Shown: in pieces, positions 44,233 through 52,618 of the stretch | Position numbering within the stretch: position 1 is the stretch's first letter | Layout of the letters: every line of letters begins with the position of its first letter | DNA from: VAZQ01 sp035293945 | GTDB lineage: Bacteria; Pseudomonadota; Alphaproteobacteria; Rhizobiales; Xanthobacteraceae | DNA length: 64,000 nucleotides | Direction of reading: 5' to 3' | Assembly: GCA_035293945.1 (NCBI GenBank) | Contig: DATGLV010000041.1 | Coordinates: 1 to 64,000, forward strand | The notes under the pieces: model-generated | Told to the model about the DNA's origin: nothing | Seen by the model: only the letters and a program-made list of their open reading frames with translations | Database searches by the model: none | Program-made: the position numbers and the translations under genes

Positions 44233-45636
44233 ATGATCGCCCCGCTCAAGCAAGTCAGCGCTCCGATGCGGGCGCTGAGCGAATACATCGCGCGAGCGCC
44301 GACCCGTGCCCTGCCGGCGCAAGTCGCAGAGAAGGCGCGCCACCATATTCTCGATACGCTCGCCGCCATGGTATCGGGCTCGCGACTTGCGCCTGGTCGC
44401 GCCGCTCTCGCCTATGTGAAAGGTCTCGGCGGCACGCGCGAAGCCTCGGTCGCGGGCAGTCGTATTGTCACATCGTGCGTCAATGCCGCGCTCGGCAACG
44501 GCATGCTGGCGCACGCGAACGAGACCGACGACTCGCACGCGCCATCGCGCAATCATCCGGGCTGCGCCGTGATTCCCGCAGCGCTTGCGGCTGCCGAAGC
44601 CGCGCACGTGAGCGGCGAGCAATTCCTTCGCGCGGTCGTGCTCGGCTATGACGTAGCGGCGCGCGTGAACTATGCGCTCGGAGCCGATGCCTTCGCGTTC
44701 GCGGGCCGCATGACCCACAGCTTCGGCGGCACTTTCGGCGCCGGCGCCGCGGCCGCTGCGCTCCTGCGCTTCGATGCTCTGCGGGCACGGCATCTTCTCT
44801 CCTATTGCGCGCAGCAGGCTTCGGGAGTGGGTGCGAGCGTCCGCGACGCGGACCATATCGAGAAGGCATTCGATTTCGGCGGCATGCCGGCGCGCAATGG
44901 CATGACCGCGGCCGGCATGGTGGCGGCCGGTTTTACCGGCATCGATGACATTTTCAGCGGCGAACGCAATTTCCTGCAGGCTTATGCGGCGGGTTGCGAC
45001 CCCACAAAGCTCGGCGAAGGGCTCGGCACGCGATTCGAGATCCTTGCCACCAACATCAAGAAATGGTCCGTCGGCTCGCCGGCGCAATCGGCCATCGACG
45101 CTCTCTTGCACCTCATGCAGGAGCACCAACTCACGCCCGGCCGTATCAAGGCGATCACTGTGCATCTGCCGCGCGGCTCCGATCGCACCGTCGATCGCAC
45201 GCCAGCGCCCGACGTCAACGTTCAGCATCTCCTCGCCATGCTGCTGATCGATGGCACGCTGACCTTCCGCTCGATCCACGACCACGCGCGCCTGCGCGAC
45301 GCGCGTGTGCGCGCACTGAGTAGGCGGATCGCGGTGCTGCCGAGCGAAGAGCTCCTCAATGCGCGACCGCGACGGCAGGCGATCGTCGAGGTCGAGACCC
45401 GCGACGGCGCGCGGGCAAGCCATCGCGTGATTGCGGTGCGCGGCACTGCCGACAATCCGATGGACCGTGCCGAGGTCGAGGCCAAGGCGCGAGACCTCGC
45501 GGATGGCGTGCTCGGGCGAGCGCGGACCGAGGCGTTGATCGCGGCGATCCGAGATCTTGCGGGGGTCAAGAATATCGCCCGCCTGCGCCCGCTTTGGCAG
45601 GCGGCGACCCCGCGCCCGCTCCCCAAGGGGCATTGA
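44233..45636 (+). CDS. MmgE/PrpD family protein (2-methylcitrate dehydratase-like)
   Basis: A 467-residue all-helical MmgE/PrpD protein. KARHHILDTLAAMVSGSRLA, ANETDDSHAPSRNHPGCAVIPAAL (in part), GYDVAARVNYALG, and KKWSVGSPAQSAIDALL match the family, with the Asp-Asp-x-His and following His region in place. Known members dehydrate 2-methylcitrate or isomerise itaconate/aconitate-type acids. The ATG at 44233 was chosen; an upstream frame runs through the end of the preceding gene. Five bases separate it from the TcuA-like gene and 48 from the next receptor gene, so the three probably form an operon for a tricarboxylic-acid-like compound. Confidence 0.85.
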   Translation: MIAPLKQVSAPMRALSEYIARAPTRALPAQVAEKARHHILDTLAAMVSGSRLAPGRAALAYVKGLGGTREASVAGSRIVTSCVNAALGNGMLAHANETDDSHAPSRNHPGCAVIPAALAAAEAAHVSGEQFLRAVVLGYDVAARVNYALGADAFAFAGRMTHSFGGTFGAGAAAAALLRFDALRARHLLSYCAQQASGVGASVRDADHIEKAFDFGGMPARNGMTAAGMVAAGFTGIDDIFSGERNFLQAYAAGCDPTKLGEGLGTRFEILATNIKKWSVGSPAQSAIDALLHLMQEHQLTPGRIKAITVHLPRGSDRTVDRTPAPDVNVQHLLAMLLIDGTLTFRSIHDHARLRDARVRALSRRIAVLPSEELLNARPRRQAIVEVETRDGARASHRVIAVRGTADNPMDRAEVEAKARDLADGVLGRARTEALIAAIRDLAGVKNIARLRPLWQAATPRPLPKGH

Positions 45637-45684
45637 CGCTGGTTGGCTCAGAACGGATGCTTGGCGCGGTTCAGTGGAGCACTC

Positions 45685-46698
45685 ATGAGCCGTCACCTGA
45701 CCCGAGCAGCGCTTGCCATGGCGGTGAGCTTCGGCTTTGCCGCAACCGTGCAGGCTGAGGATTTCTACCAGGGCAAGACGGTCAATTTCGTCATCGGTTA
45801 TCCGGTCGGTGGCGGCTACGATACCTACAGCCGGCTCATCGCTTCGCATCTTGGCGAGCACCTCGCCGGCCATCCGACGGTCGTGCCGCTGAACATGCCG
45901 GGCGCCGTCACCATCCGGGCCACCAACTACCTCTACAACGAGGCCCCGCACGACGGCACCGTGATCGGCATGATCGATCAGGCGATCGCGCTCAATCAGG
46001 TCCTCGGCACTGCCCAATTGCGAGCCGACGCCACGCGTTTTTCCTGGATCGGCCGCATCGTCGGCAACAGCGCCGTGCTCTATGCGTGGCACCTCGCACC
46101 GGTCAAGACCATTCAGGATACTTTCTCGCGCGAGCTGATCGTGGCGGCGGGCGGCGTTTCCTCGCGGCTCAACTGGCAAGCGCTCAACAACGTGGTCGGC
46201 ACCAAGCTGAAGCTCATCAGCGGTTATCCGGGCACCGGAGAAGAAAGAATTGCCATGGAGCGTGGCGAGATCGAAGCGGTGAGCCAGCCGTGGCCGATCA
46301 TCAAGACCGAGTTGGCGCAATGGCTCAAAGACAGGAAGATCAATCTGCTGGTGCAGACTGGCGCGGATAAGAACCCAGACCTCCCCGGCGTCCCACGCGT
46401 GATCGATCTTGCCAAGAACGACAATGATGCAGCGCTGCTTGCGCTCTTCTCCACGCCTTCCACCATCGGGCGCGCCGTGGTTGCGCCGCCGGGTCTCCCG
46501 GCCGAGCGGGTCGAGGAGCTCAGGCGCGCCTTCATGGAGACACTGCACGACCCGACTTTCCTGCGCGAGGCCGAGCGCGCGAAGCTTGATCTCGAGCCGC
46601 TCTCCGGAGATGCGCTGCAGGCGGCCGTCGCGAATGCCAGCAAGTTCTCGCCGGAGCTGATCGCGCGGGCGCAACGCATCGCCGAAACGAAAAACTAA
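45685..46698 (+). CDS. TTT/Bug-like periplasmic solute-binding protein, long clade
   Basis: A 337-residue secreted protein: signal peptide ALAMAVSFGFAATVQAED, then FYQGKTVNFVIGYPVGGGYD, TYSRLIASHLGEHLAGHP, LNMPGAVTIRATNYLYNEAP and HDGTVIGMIDQAIALNQVLG. Starts at ATG 45685 after GTGGAG; an in-frame ATG 14 codons earlier has no ribosome site. It lies in the run TcuA-like, MmgE/PrpD, receptor, DLH, and would supply the substrate of that pathway, if a TctAB elsewhere supports it. Confidence 0.85.
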   Translation: MSRHLTRAALAMAVSFGFAATVQAEDFYQGKTVNFVIGYPVGGGYDTYSRLIASHLGEHLAGHPTVVPLNMPGAVTIRATNYLYNEAPHDGTVIGMIDQAIALNQVLGTAQLRADATRFSWIGRIVGNSAVLYAWHLAPVKTIQDTFSRELIVAAGGVSSRLNWQALNNVVGTKLKLISGYPGTGEERIAMERGEIEAVSQPWPIIKTELAQWLKDRKINLLVQTGADKNPDLPGVPRVIDLAKNDNDAALLALFSTPSTIGRAVVAPPGLPAERVEELRRAFMETLHDPTFLREAERAKLDLEPLSGDALQAAVANASKFSPELIARAQRIAETKN

Positions 46699-46726
46699 GG
46701 TGAAGCAGGCATCGAGTGGCAGCACG

Positions 46727-47455
46727 ATGGCGGAAGTCGTAAGCATCAAGGTCGGCACTGGCGTGATGGACATCTATGTCGATCGTCCCGGGGCCGAAGC
46801 GATGTCGCAGGCACCCTGGCCGGCGATCGTGCTGACCTATCACCGCGAGGGCATCGACGACTTCACCAAATGGGTGGCGCGCCGCTATGCCGAAAACGGC
46901 TATCTGGTAGCGGTGCCGGAAATCGCGCATCGGATTGCGCCAAGGGTGCCCCCGCACGACCGCAAGCAGCATTTGCGCGACAACGAGATCGTCACCGATA
47001 TCGCGGCCGCGGTCGCATACCTGAAAACCCGGGTGGACGTCGCGAAGGACCGCCTCGCCATCGCCGGGCATTGCATGGGCGGTCACATTCTGTTCGTGGC
47101 GGCCTGTGCGATGCCTGATTTTGCCTGCGCGGTCGCCTGCTACCCAACCGGCATGTTCGAAGCCTGGGGCGATGGCGCAACGCCGTTCGCGCAGCTTGGG
47201 CGCCTCACCTGCCCGGTCATCGGTTTCTTCGGCAACGAGGACAAGAATCCCTCGCCCCAGGATGCCGACAGGCTCGACGCCGAGCTCACGCGGCTCAACA
47301 TCCCACACGCGCTCCATCGCTATCCGGGCGCCGGACACGGCTTTCAGCGGCCGACCAAGACCGAGCCCGCAATCCGCGCCGCGCAGGAGGATTCCTGGCG
47401 GAAGATATTCGTATTTTTGGCCGAGAAGCTCGGCAAACCGGCGAATGCCGTGTAA
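46727..47455 (+). CDS. dienelactone hydrolase family protein
   Basis: A 242-residue DLH-type alpha/beta hydrolase. Nucleophile elbow GHCMGG, acid in FFGNEDKNPSPQD and His in GAGHGFQRPTK. A Cys nucleophile, as in the DLH gene at 1362, points to the same family; the two share the FGN-DKNP segment. The ATG at 46727 is used; a GTG at 46700, directly after the upstream stop codon, is possible. Its last 11 bases overlap the ankyrin gene, so they are translationally coupled. It ends the polycarboxylate-type cluster. Confidence 0.85.
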   Translation: MAEVVSIKVGTGVMDIYVDRPGAEAMSQAPWPAIVLTYHREGIDDFTKWVARRYAENGYLVAVPEIAHRIAPRVPPHDRKQHLRDNEIVTDIAAAVAYLKTRVDVAKDRLAIAGHCMGGHILFVAACAMPDFACAVACYPTGMFEAWGDGATPFAQLGRLTCPVIGFFGNEDKNPSPQDADRLDAELTRLNIPHALHRYPGAGHGFQRPTKTEPAIRAAQEDSWRKIFVFLAEKLGKPANAV

Positions 47456-48386
47456 CCTGTCCATTGCTCCGCTCTATGCGCCGGCTGCGGCCGCGCTCGC
47501 ACTTGCTTGCGCGCTTGTCGGCAGCACTGCGGGCGCGCAAGAAAGCGCGCCATGCCGTGAGCTCGAGCGCAAGCTCGATCTCATCAAGGCGGACATGGTA
47601 TCGCTCCAGCTCAACTCAATGCTGTTCGCAGCCGCCGACGCAGGCTGCGAGGACTTTTCCCGGCGACTCCTGGCGACGGGGGCTTCACTTGCTGCCCGCG
47701 ACCGTCTCGGCGCCATGCCGCTCGCGCATGCGGCGCGCGCGGGGCAGCGCGCAGTGGTCGAACTTTTCCTGGCAAAGGGCGCGCAAATCGACGAACGTGA
47801 TCTTTCCGGCTCGACCGCCCTCTACCGTGCCGCAGAGAGCGAGCGACCAGCAACAGTTGCGGTTCTGCTCGGCAAAGGCGCTGATCCCAATCTCGCGGGG
47901 CAATCAGGCGTGACACCGCTCGCCGCAGCGGCATTCAAGGGTAATGACCGCATCGTCGAGCAATTGCTCTCCCATGGAGCCGATCCGAGTGTCGTTGACG
48001 CCACCGGCAAAGCCGCGATCACCTATGCGGCCGCGCGCGGCTTTGCCGACATCGTGCGCCGTCTCCTCGATGCAGGCGTCGATGCGAAGCAGCGATATGG
48101 CCACGGCCTGACGGCGCTGATGTGGGCGGCGGGCCACGAGGATGAAGTCGGAGCTCAGGCCGGCAAGGATGTGGTCGGCCTGTTACTTGACCGTGGAGCG
48201 GAGATCGATGCGGCGGACGATCGCGGCCGCAGCGCCCTGATGACGGCTGCCGAGCTCGGTCATGCGGAGGCGATCGAGATGCTGCTGGATCGTGGTGCGG
48301 ATCGGATGCTGCGTGACAAAAATGGAAAGACCGCTCTGGATCTTGCGGCAAACGAGATCGTGCGCCGTCAACTCGCGAGCCAGTGA
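47445..48386 (+). CDS. secreted ankyrin-repeat protein
   Basis: A 313-residue protein with a signal peptide (LYAPAAAALALACALVGSTAGAQ) and about seven ankyrin repeats, for example DLSGSTALYRAAESERPATVAVLLGKGADPN (in part) and DDRGRSALMTAAELGHAEAIEMLLDRGAD (in part). A linker with two Cys (APCRELERKLD and AGCEDF) precedes them. Ankyrin repeats bind proteins; in the periplasm such proteins are known to protect or scaffold enzymes such as catalase. The ATG at 47445 overlaps the end of the DLH gene by 11 bases, so it is read from the same message. No partner can be named. Confidence 0.83.
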   Translation: MPCNLSIAPLYAPAAAALALACALVGSTAGAQESAPCRELERKLDLIKADMVSLQLNSMLFAAADAGCEDFSRRLLATGASLAARDRLGAMPLAHAARAGQRAVVELFLAKGAQIDERDLSGSTALYRAAESERPATVAVLLGKGADPNLAGQSGVTPLAAAAFKGNDRIVEQLLSHGADPSVVDATGKAAITYAAARGFADIVRRLLDAGVDAKQRYGHGLTALMWAAGHEDEVGAQAGKDVVGLLLDRGAEIDAADDRGRSALMTAAELGHAEAIEMLLDRGADRMLRDKNGKTALDLAANEIVRRQLASQ

Positions 48387-48392
48387 AGAACG

Positions 48393-49001
48393 TCACAATC
48401 CCGCGAGGTAATCGGCGATCGATCCGATATCGCTTTCCGAGATCGACTTCATCAAATCCGACATGCCGGGATTGTTGCCGCGCGCACCGCTACGAAAATC
48501 CAGCATGGTCTGCGCCAGATAATCCCGCTCCTGCCCGGCCAGGCGAGGCTGCGTCCCGTCCCCCTTGTAGCCCTCCTGATGACAGCTCGTGCACACGACA
48601 GCGCTGGTTGCCTGAACGGCCTGCGCAGCGGCAGCCGCGGAGGCCTGCGGCTGCGCCAGTGCCGGCCACGGCTTCTGCGCAAAATAGGTCGCCAGCGCCA
48701 TCATATCATCGCGCTCCAGAGAAGCCGCGACCGCCCCCATCTGGTCGCTCTTGCGGGCGCCGCTCTTGAAGTCACGCAGTTGCAGATAGAGATAGCCGAG
48801 CTGCTGGCCCCAGATTGCAGGGGTTGTCTTGAGTTGCGGCACACCGCTCGTCCCATGGCAGGCGCTGCAAACTTGCGCCTTCTGCTCGATGCTCTGCGCA
48901 AGGACGGCGCTTGGCGGCGCCGCCAGTCCCATTGCGAACCACACGGCAATCGGGCAGAGGCACCGACGCAGAATGTGGTTGCGAATGATCTCTTTGTTCA
49001 T
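48393..49001 (-). CDS. periplasmic dihaem cytochrome c (c4-like)
   Basis: A 202-residue exported protein with two class I cytochrome modules. Haem sites are CSACH (45-49) and CTSCH (137-141); Met88 and Met180 sit at positions suited to axial ligation, each in an SGARxxxxM context. A Ala/Gln linker separates the halves. Signal peptide: about residues 1-36. This is the cytochrome c4 plan used to carry electrons to oxidases. It lies 91 bases downstream of the PQQ alcohol dehydrogenase on the same strand, making it that enzyme's likely electron acceptor. A hairpin lies between them. Confidence 0.85.
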   Translation of the reverse strand: MNKEIIRNHILRRCLCPIAVWFAMGLAAPPSAVLAQSIEQKAQVCSACHGTSGVPQLKTTPAIWGQQLGYLYLQLRDFKSGARKSDQMGAVAASLERDDMMALATYFAQKPWPALAQPQASAAAAAQAVQATSAVVCTSCHQEGYKGDGTQPRLAGQERDYLAQTMLDFRSGARGNNPGMSDLMKSISESDIGSIADYLAGL

Positions 49002-49039
49002 CTGCGACGCCGCGGCCTTTCGTGTAACCTCAATGCAGG

Positions 49040-49063
49040 AAAGACGGGGCATACCCCGTCTTT
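49040..49063 (-). terminator. perfect 10-bp hairpin between the PQQ dehydrogenase and cytochrome genes
   Basis: AAAGACGGGG and CCCCGTCTTT are perfectly complementary with a four-base loop. In the direction of transcription the stem ends in TTT only, so termination would be partial. It may lower expression of the cytochrome gene relative to the dehydrogenase or protect the upstream message. Confidence 0.6.
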
Positions 49064-49092
49064 CGCCCATCATGTCAACGGCGCCTTCAGCG

Positions 49093-50796
49093 TCATTCGA
49101 GCGTGAACGCGATGATCGCGTCCCCGCGCTTGGAATCGATCTGCACGTTACCGCCGGCACCCACGACGATGTATTGCTTGCCGCCCACAGCATAGGATGA
49201 CGGCGGCGCGTTGACGCCGGCCCCGGCTCGGAATGTCCACAGCACCTTGCCGTCGCGGGCATCATAGGCGCGGAATCGACCATTGGCTTCTCCGGCGAAC
49301 ACGAGGCCGCCGGCTGTCGCCAGGATACCGCCGATCATCGGCTGCGGCGTCTTCACCTGCCATTTGATCTTTCCGGTATTGTAGTCGACTGCGGTGATGT
49401 TGCCAGCCTGCTCTTCGCCGGGAATCAGCTTGAATGCACCGCCGAGCCAAAGCTTGCCCTGTGGATATGGCGAGCTTTGCACCTGATAGGTCATCGGCTG
49501 GTGAAGATTGATCGCATAGGCGAGGCCGAGTCTTGGATTGGTCGCGATAGGCGACCACTCGACCCCTCCATTCGCACCCGGCAGCATGCGTGCGCCCTGC
49601 GGCGTCGGCAGCGTCCACATGTTCTCCTGTGGCACCATCGCTTCAGAGAAACGGATCAGGCTGCAGTCCTTGCGGTCGTGAACGTAAATGTGCCCGGTCT
49701 TGCCCGCGTGGATGACTGCCGGGATGACTTTCCCGTTCTTATCCTTGGCATCCACCAGCACGGCCGGGCTGGTCGCATCAAGATCCCAGACATCGTGCGG
49801 GATGTATTGAAAGTGACAGATGTATTTGCCGGTATCGAGATCAAGCGAGACCAGCGAGTCGGTATAGAGGTTGTCGCCCGGGCGCAGCGAGCCGTCGAGG
49901 TCGGGCGAAGGATTGCCGACCAGGAAATAGATGCGGTTGGTAGCGAGGTCCACCGCCGGATTCTGCCAGACCCCGCCGCCGAGTGTCTTGTAGGGATCTC
50001 CGTTCTTGGCCAGCACTTCCTTCTCGGCGGCGATATCGCGGTGCAGATCGCGCCCCGTCGCATCCTTCTCGGCCCAAACGCCGACCGAGTTCTCCGGGGT
50101 CGTGTTGAACGTCCACAAGAGCTTGCCGTCATTGGCATCGTAGGCCTTGACGAACCCGCGTATGCCGTATTCGCCCCCGTTGGTGCCGATCAGGACCTTA
50201 CCCTTCACCACCGTCGGTGCCATTGTTTCGCTGTAGCCGAGCTCGGGGTCGCCAATATCCGACTGCCACAGCTTGTTTCCGGTCTTGGCGTCCAAAGCCA
50301 CCAGCTTGGCGTCGAGCGTGGCGAGATAGACCTTGTCGCCGCTGACGGCGACGCCGCGGTTGTTCGGCCCGCAGCAATAGGTCGTGATCGGCCCCAGTGG
50401 GTGCTTGTAGTGCCACAGCTCTTCCCCGCTCGCAGCGTTGAGCGCATAGACGTGACTGAAAGATGTCGTGACATACATGACCCCGTTAACAACAATCGGG
50501 GATGTCTCCAGCGATTCTTTCACGTCGGTCTGGAATATCCAAGCGGGGTGCAGGCGCTTCACGTTCGATGCCTTGATGTCGGCGTTCGGATAGAAGCGCT
50601 TCTGAGTGTAGTCACCGTTGGTGTGGAGAAAATTATTGCTGTCGCCGGCGGCCTGATCGAGCATGCTCTGCGTCACCGTCGTGGCCGGCGCGCTGTTCGC
50701 CTCCTGCGCGGCAGTGAAGCCGTCTGGCCAGATCAAGCCAGTTCCGAGAACCGCAAACGTGAGTAAGCCAGCCCTAAGGTGCGAGTTGTCGTTCAT
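49093..50796 (-). CDS. PQQ-dependent alcohol dehydrogenase with a lanthanide-type Asp-x-Asp motif
   Basis: A 567-residue periplasmic quinoprotein of the methanol/ethanol dehydrogenase type. It has a signal peptide (about 1-31), the vicinal Cys141-Cys142 in TTYCCGPNNRG that contacts PQQ, the metal-side Asn in GNPSP, and the active-site segment YIPHDVWDLDATSP. Asp338 is the catalytic Asp; Asp340, two residues on, is the extra Asp that marks lanthanide-using enzymes (XoxF, PedH), where calcium enzymes have Ala or Ser. Propeller W-motifs such as GKLLWTFNT and GKVLWTFRAG are present. GGAGG six bases before ATG 50796 fixes the start. A dihaem cytochrome gene follows. Confidence 0.9.
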   Translation of the reverse strand: MNDNSHLRAGLLTFAVLGTGLIWPDGFTAAQEANSAPATTVTQSMLDQAAGDSNNFLHTNGDYTQKRFYPNADIKASNVKRLHPAWIFQTDVKESLETSPIVVNGVMYVTTSFSHVYALNAASGEELWHYKHPLGPITTYCCGPNNRGVAVSGDKVYLATLDAKLVALDAKTGNKLWQSDIGDPELGYSETMAPTVVKGKVLIGTNGGEYGIRGFVKAYDANDGKLLWTFNTTPENSVGVWAEKDATGRDLHRDIAAEKEVLAKNGDPYKTLGGGVWQNPAVDLATNRIYFLVGNPSPDLDGSLRPGDNLYTDSLVSLDLDTGKYICHFQYIPHDVWDLDATSPAVLVDAKDKNGKVIPAVIHAGKTGHIYVHDRKDCSLIRFSEAMVPQENMWTLPTPQGARMLPGANGGVEWSPIATNPRLGLAYAINLHQPMTYQVQSSPYPQGKLWLGGAFKLIPGEEQAGNITAVDYNTGKIKWQVKTPQPMIGGILATAGGLVFAGEANGRFRAYDARDGKVLWTFRAGAGVNAPPSSYAVGGKQYIVVGAGGNVQIDSKRGDAIIAFTLE

Positions 50797-51044
50797 CAGT
50801 TTCCTCCCATCGCGAACCACCAGACCGGTGGCTGTTTTATCTTGAGACTGATCACAATCGCTTCGGCATGATCGTCGAGAACTTCACAGCGTGCACCCCT
50901 CCCTTCTCTCGGTGCCGCCCGCACGGGCCGGCGTCTTCAAATCAAGCAGCGAGTCCGCACACGCTGAAAGGTCAGCCCACGGTCGCTACAACAATCTTCA
51001 CGCTTTGTCGGAAAAAGCACAATATGTGAAGGGCCGATATGTCA

Positions 51045-52517
51045 CTAATCCTGCCCCATTGCGTGGCGTGAGCGCTTCTCCGAAGCCTCCATGGTCAACA
51101 ACGCGGCGCTTGCCGGCTCCAGGGACACCACAAGTTCGCGGTCAACCGGCGCCAACGGCTCGGCCGCGGGAGCCCAGCGCCCCAGTTCGTCGACGCTTGC
51201 TCCACCCAGTGTTATGCCGGCCGTCGCGTCAAGGGAGGGCCCGGCGAGCCGCAGAAGGGATGCGCCAGCCACCCTGCGAACCGCATCGACGCGTATCCGC
51301 ACAGCCCGCGACGGATTCTTGTTGATGAGGCAGACCCGCAGGCCCGCATCTGAACTGCGAACCGCAAACGCCCTGAGGTCATCATTCGCGGGCGCCAGAC
51401 GCGTTGGGAGAAGGTGACCGGCACGCACGGCCTGGGCGAACATCAACATCCCGTAATAGAGAGGGCGCGCTGAATAGCGACCACCGGCGCTGCGCGCGAT
51501 CGGCGTGTAAGCCTTGTCTTCCGCCGGGCGCGAATTGTGCACGCCGGCATGAAAGTTGACGCCAGCTGCGCCCGCTTGCGCCGCCTGGAACAGGAGCTCG
51601 AGGCCCCACAGCGCCGCCGCGAGCGTGTCACTCACGCCGGGCTCACCCTCGTTGTAGACCGAGTTTGCTTCGACGATGCGGTACGGCAGCCGATAGGTGC
51701 TAGCGGCACCCGCAAGAGCGGCAAGCATCGCCGCGGCCTGTTTATCTGCATGCAGCAACTTCTCAAGCGTTGCTCCAGCCGAGCCTGCCGGACCTTCGGC
51801 GTAGTAATGGCAGGTCAGGAGACTGAGGCCTTCGGGTCGCGCCCGCGCGAACGCCGCGACCCAGTCGACTGCCGCCGCCACATCCGGTCCGGCAAAGCGG
51901 CTACCCGGCACGCGGGTGCGCACCGCGGCAGCAAATTTCTTCCATTCCACGAGATATGACCTGGCGTCATAAGATGGAGGCCGCACCGCCGCCCACCGGC
52001 CGAAGCCGTCCGGCTCATTGCCGATCTGGAACGCCAGCAGATCGGGTCCGAGCACGCGCGCCACATAAGCGGCCTCCTCGGCCGCCGCCTGCGGCGTCCC
52101 GCGCGCGAGATTGAGACCATAGATGAGCTTCCAGCGCAGCCTCCGCATGACTCCGGCAAGGCCGTCGATGCTTCGTGGCGCGATCGCCAAGCTCTCCGGC
52201 GCAGCCGCTTCGCCTCGCGGCCGCCAAACCGTGCGCGCGCTGGTATTGCCGCCGATACGGATCACGCCCGATCTGCCGAGGGCGCCGATCAGCCCCAGGA
52301 CGGAAGAGTTCTCCAGCGAGAAATAGTCGGCATCGACCAGGATCGCTGATTCGTAGCTGAGACCCAGGAAATCCGGCGGGATCGGCCTGCCAGCGTCCTC
52401 ATGCGCGATGGCCACGCGCGCATCGATGATGCCCCCGGCGCGAACCGCCCTCCCCGCGATCAGCCCGACGGCTGCGCCGGTAAGCCCGCCCAAGAAGCCG
52501 CGACGCGCGAGGGACAT
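51045..52517 (-). CDS. GH79-like glycoside hydrolase (beta-glucuronidase type), exported
   Basis: A 490-residue TIM-barrel glycosidase with C-terminal beta-sandwich. The leader ARRGFLGGLTGAAVGL is Tat-like. VIRIGGNTSART, LAFQIGNEPDGFG (acid/base Glu168) and YRIVEANSVYNEG (nucleophile Glu283) match the GH79 beta-glucuronidase/heparanase group. It would act on glycans or glycosides outside the inner membrane. AGGAG before the ATG supports the start. It is divergent from the flavoprotein at 52619, with 101 bases between them. The substrate is not known. Confidence 0.78.
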   Translation of the reverse strand: MSLARRGFLGGLTGAAVGLIAGRAVRAGGIIDARVAIAHEDAGRPIPPDFLGLSYESAILVDADYFSLENSSVLGLIGALGRSGVIRIGGNTSARTVWRPRGEAAAPESLAIAPRSIDGLAGVMRRLRWKLIYGLNLARGTPQAAAEEAAYVARVLGPDLLAFQIGNEPDGFGRWAAVRPPSYDARSYLVEWKKFAAAVRTRVPGSRFAGPDVAAAVDWVAAFARARPEGLSLLTCHYYAEGPAGSAGATLEKLLHADKQAAAMLAALAGAASTYRLPYRIVEANSVYNEGEPGVSDTLAAALWGLELLFQAAQAGAAGVNFHAGVHNSRPAEDKAYTPIARSAGGRYSARPLYYGMLMFAQAVRAGHLLPTRLAPANDDLRAFAVRSSDAGLRVCLINKNPSRAVRIRVDAVRRVAGASLLRLAGPSLDATAGITLGGASVDELGRWAPAAEPLAPVDRELVVSLEPASAALLTMEASEKRSRHAMGQD

Positions 52518-52618
52518 CCCGCTCCTGCTCTCAAATCTTCAGCCCTTGTATTAAGCTGGCAAACCGTGGCTACTATGGCGCGATCGTTGAAAAGAAAAGC
52601 GCAACAGGGAGGATTTCC

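Noticed and set aside
44149..46773. Uninterrupted 874-codon frame on the minus strand
   Set aside because: It lies opposite three well-supported genes (TcuA-like end, MmgE/PrpD, receptor). Its product is rich in Arg, His and Asp without domain pattern, typical of antisense frames in GC-rich DNA.
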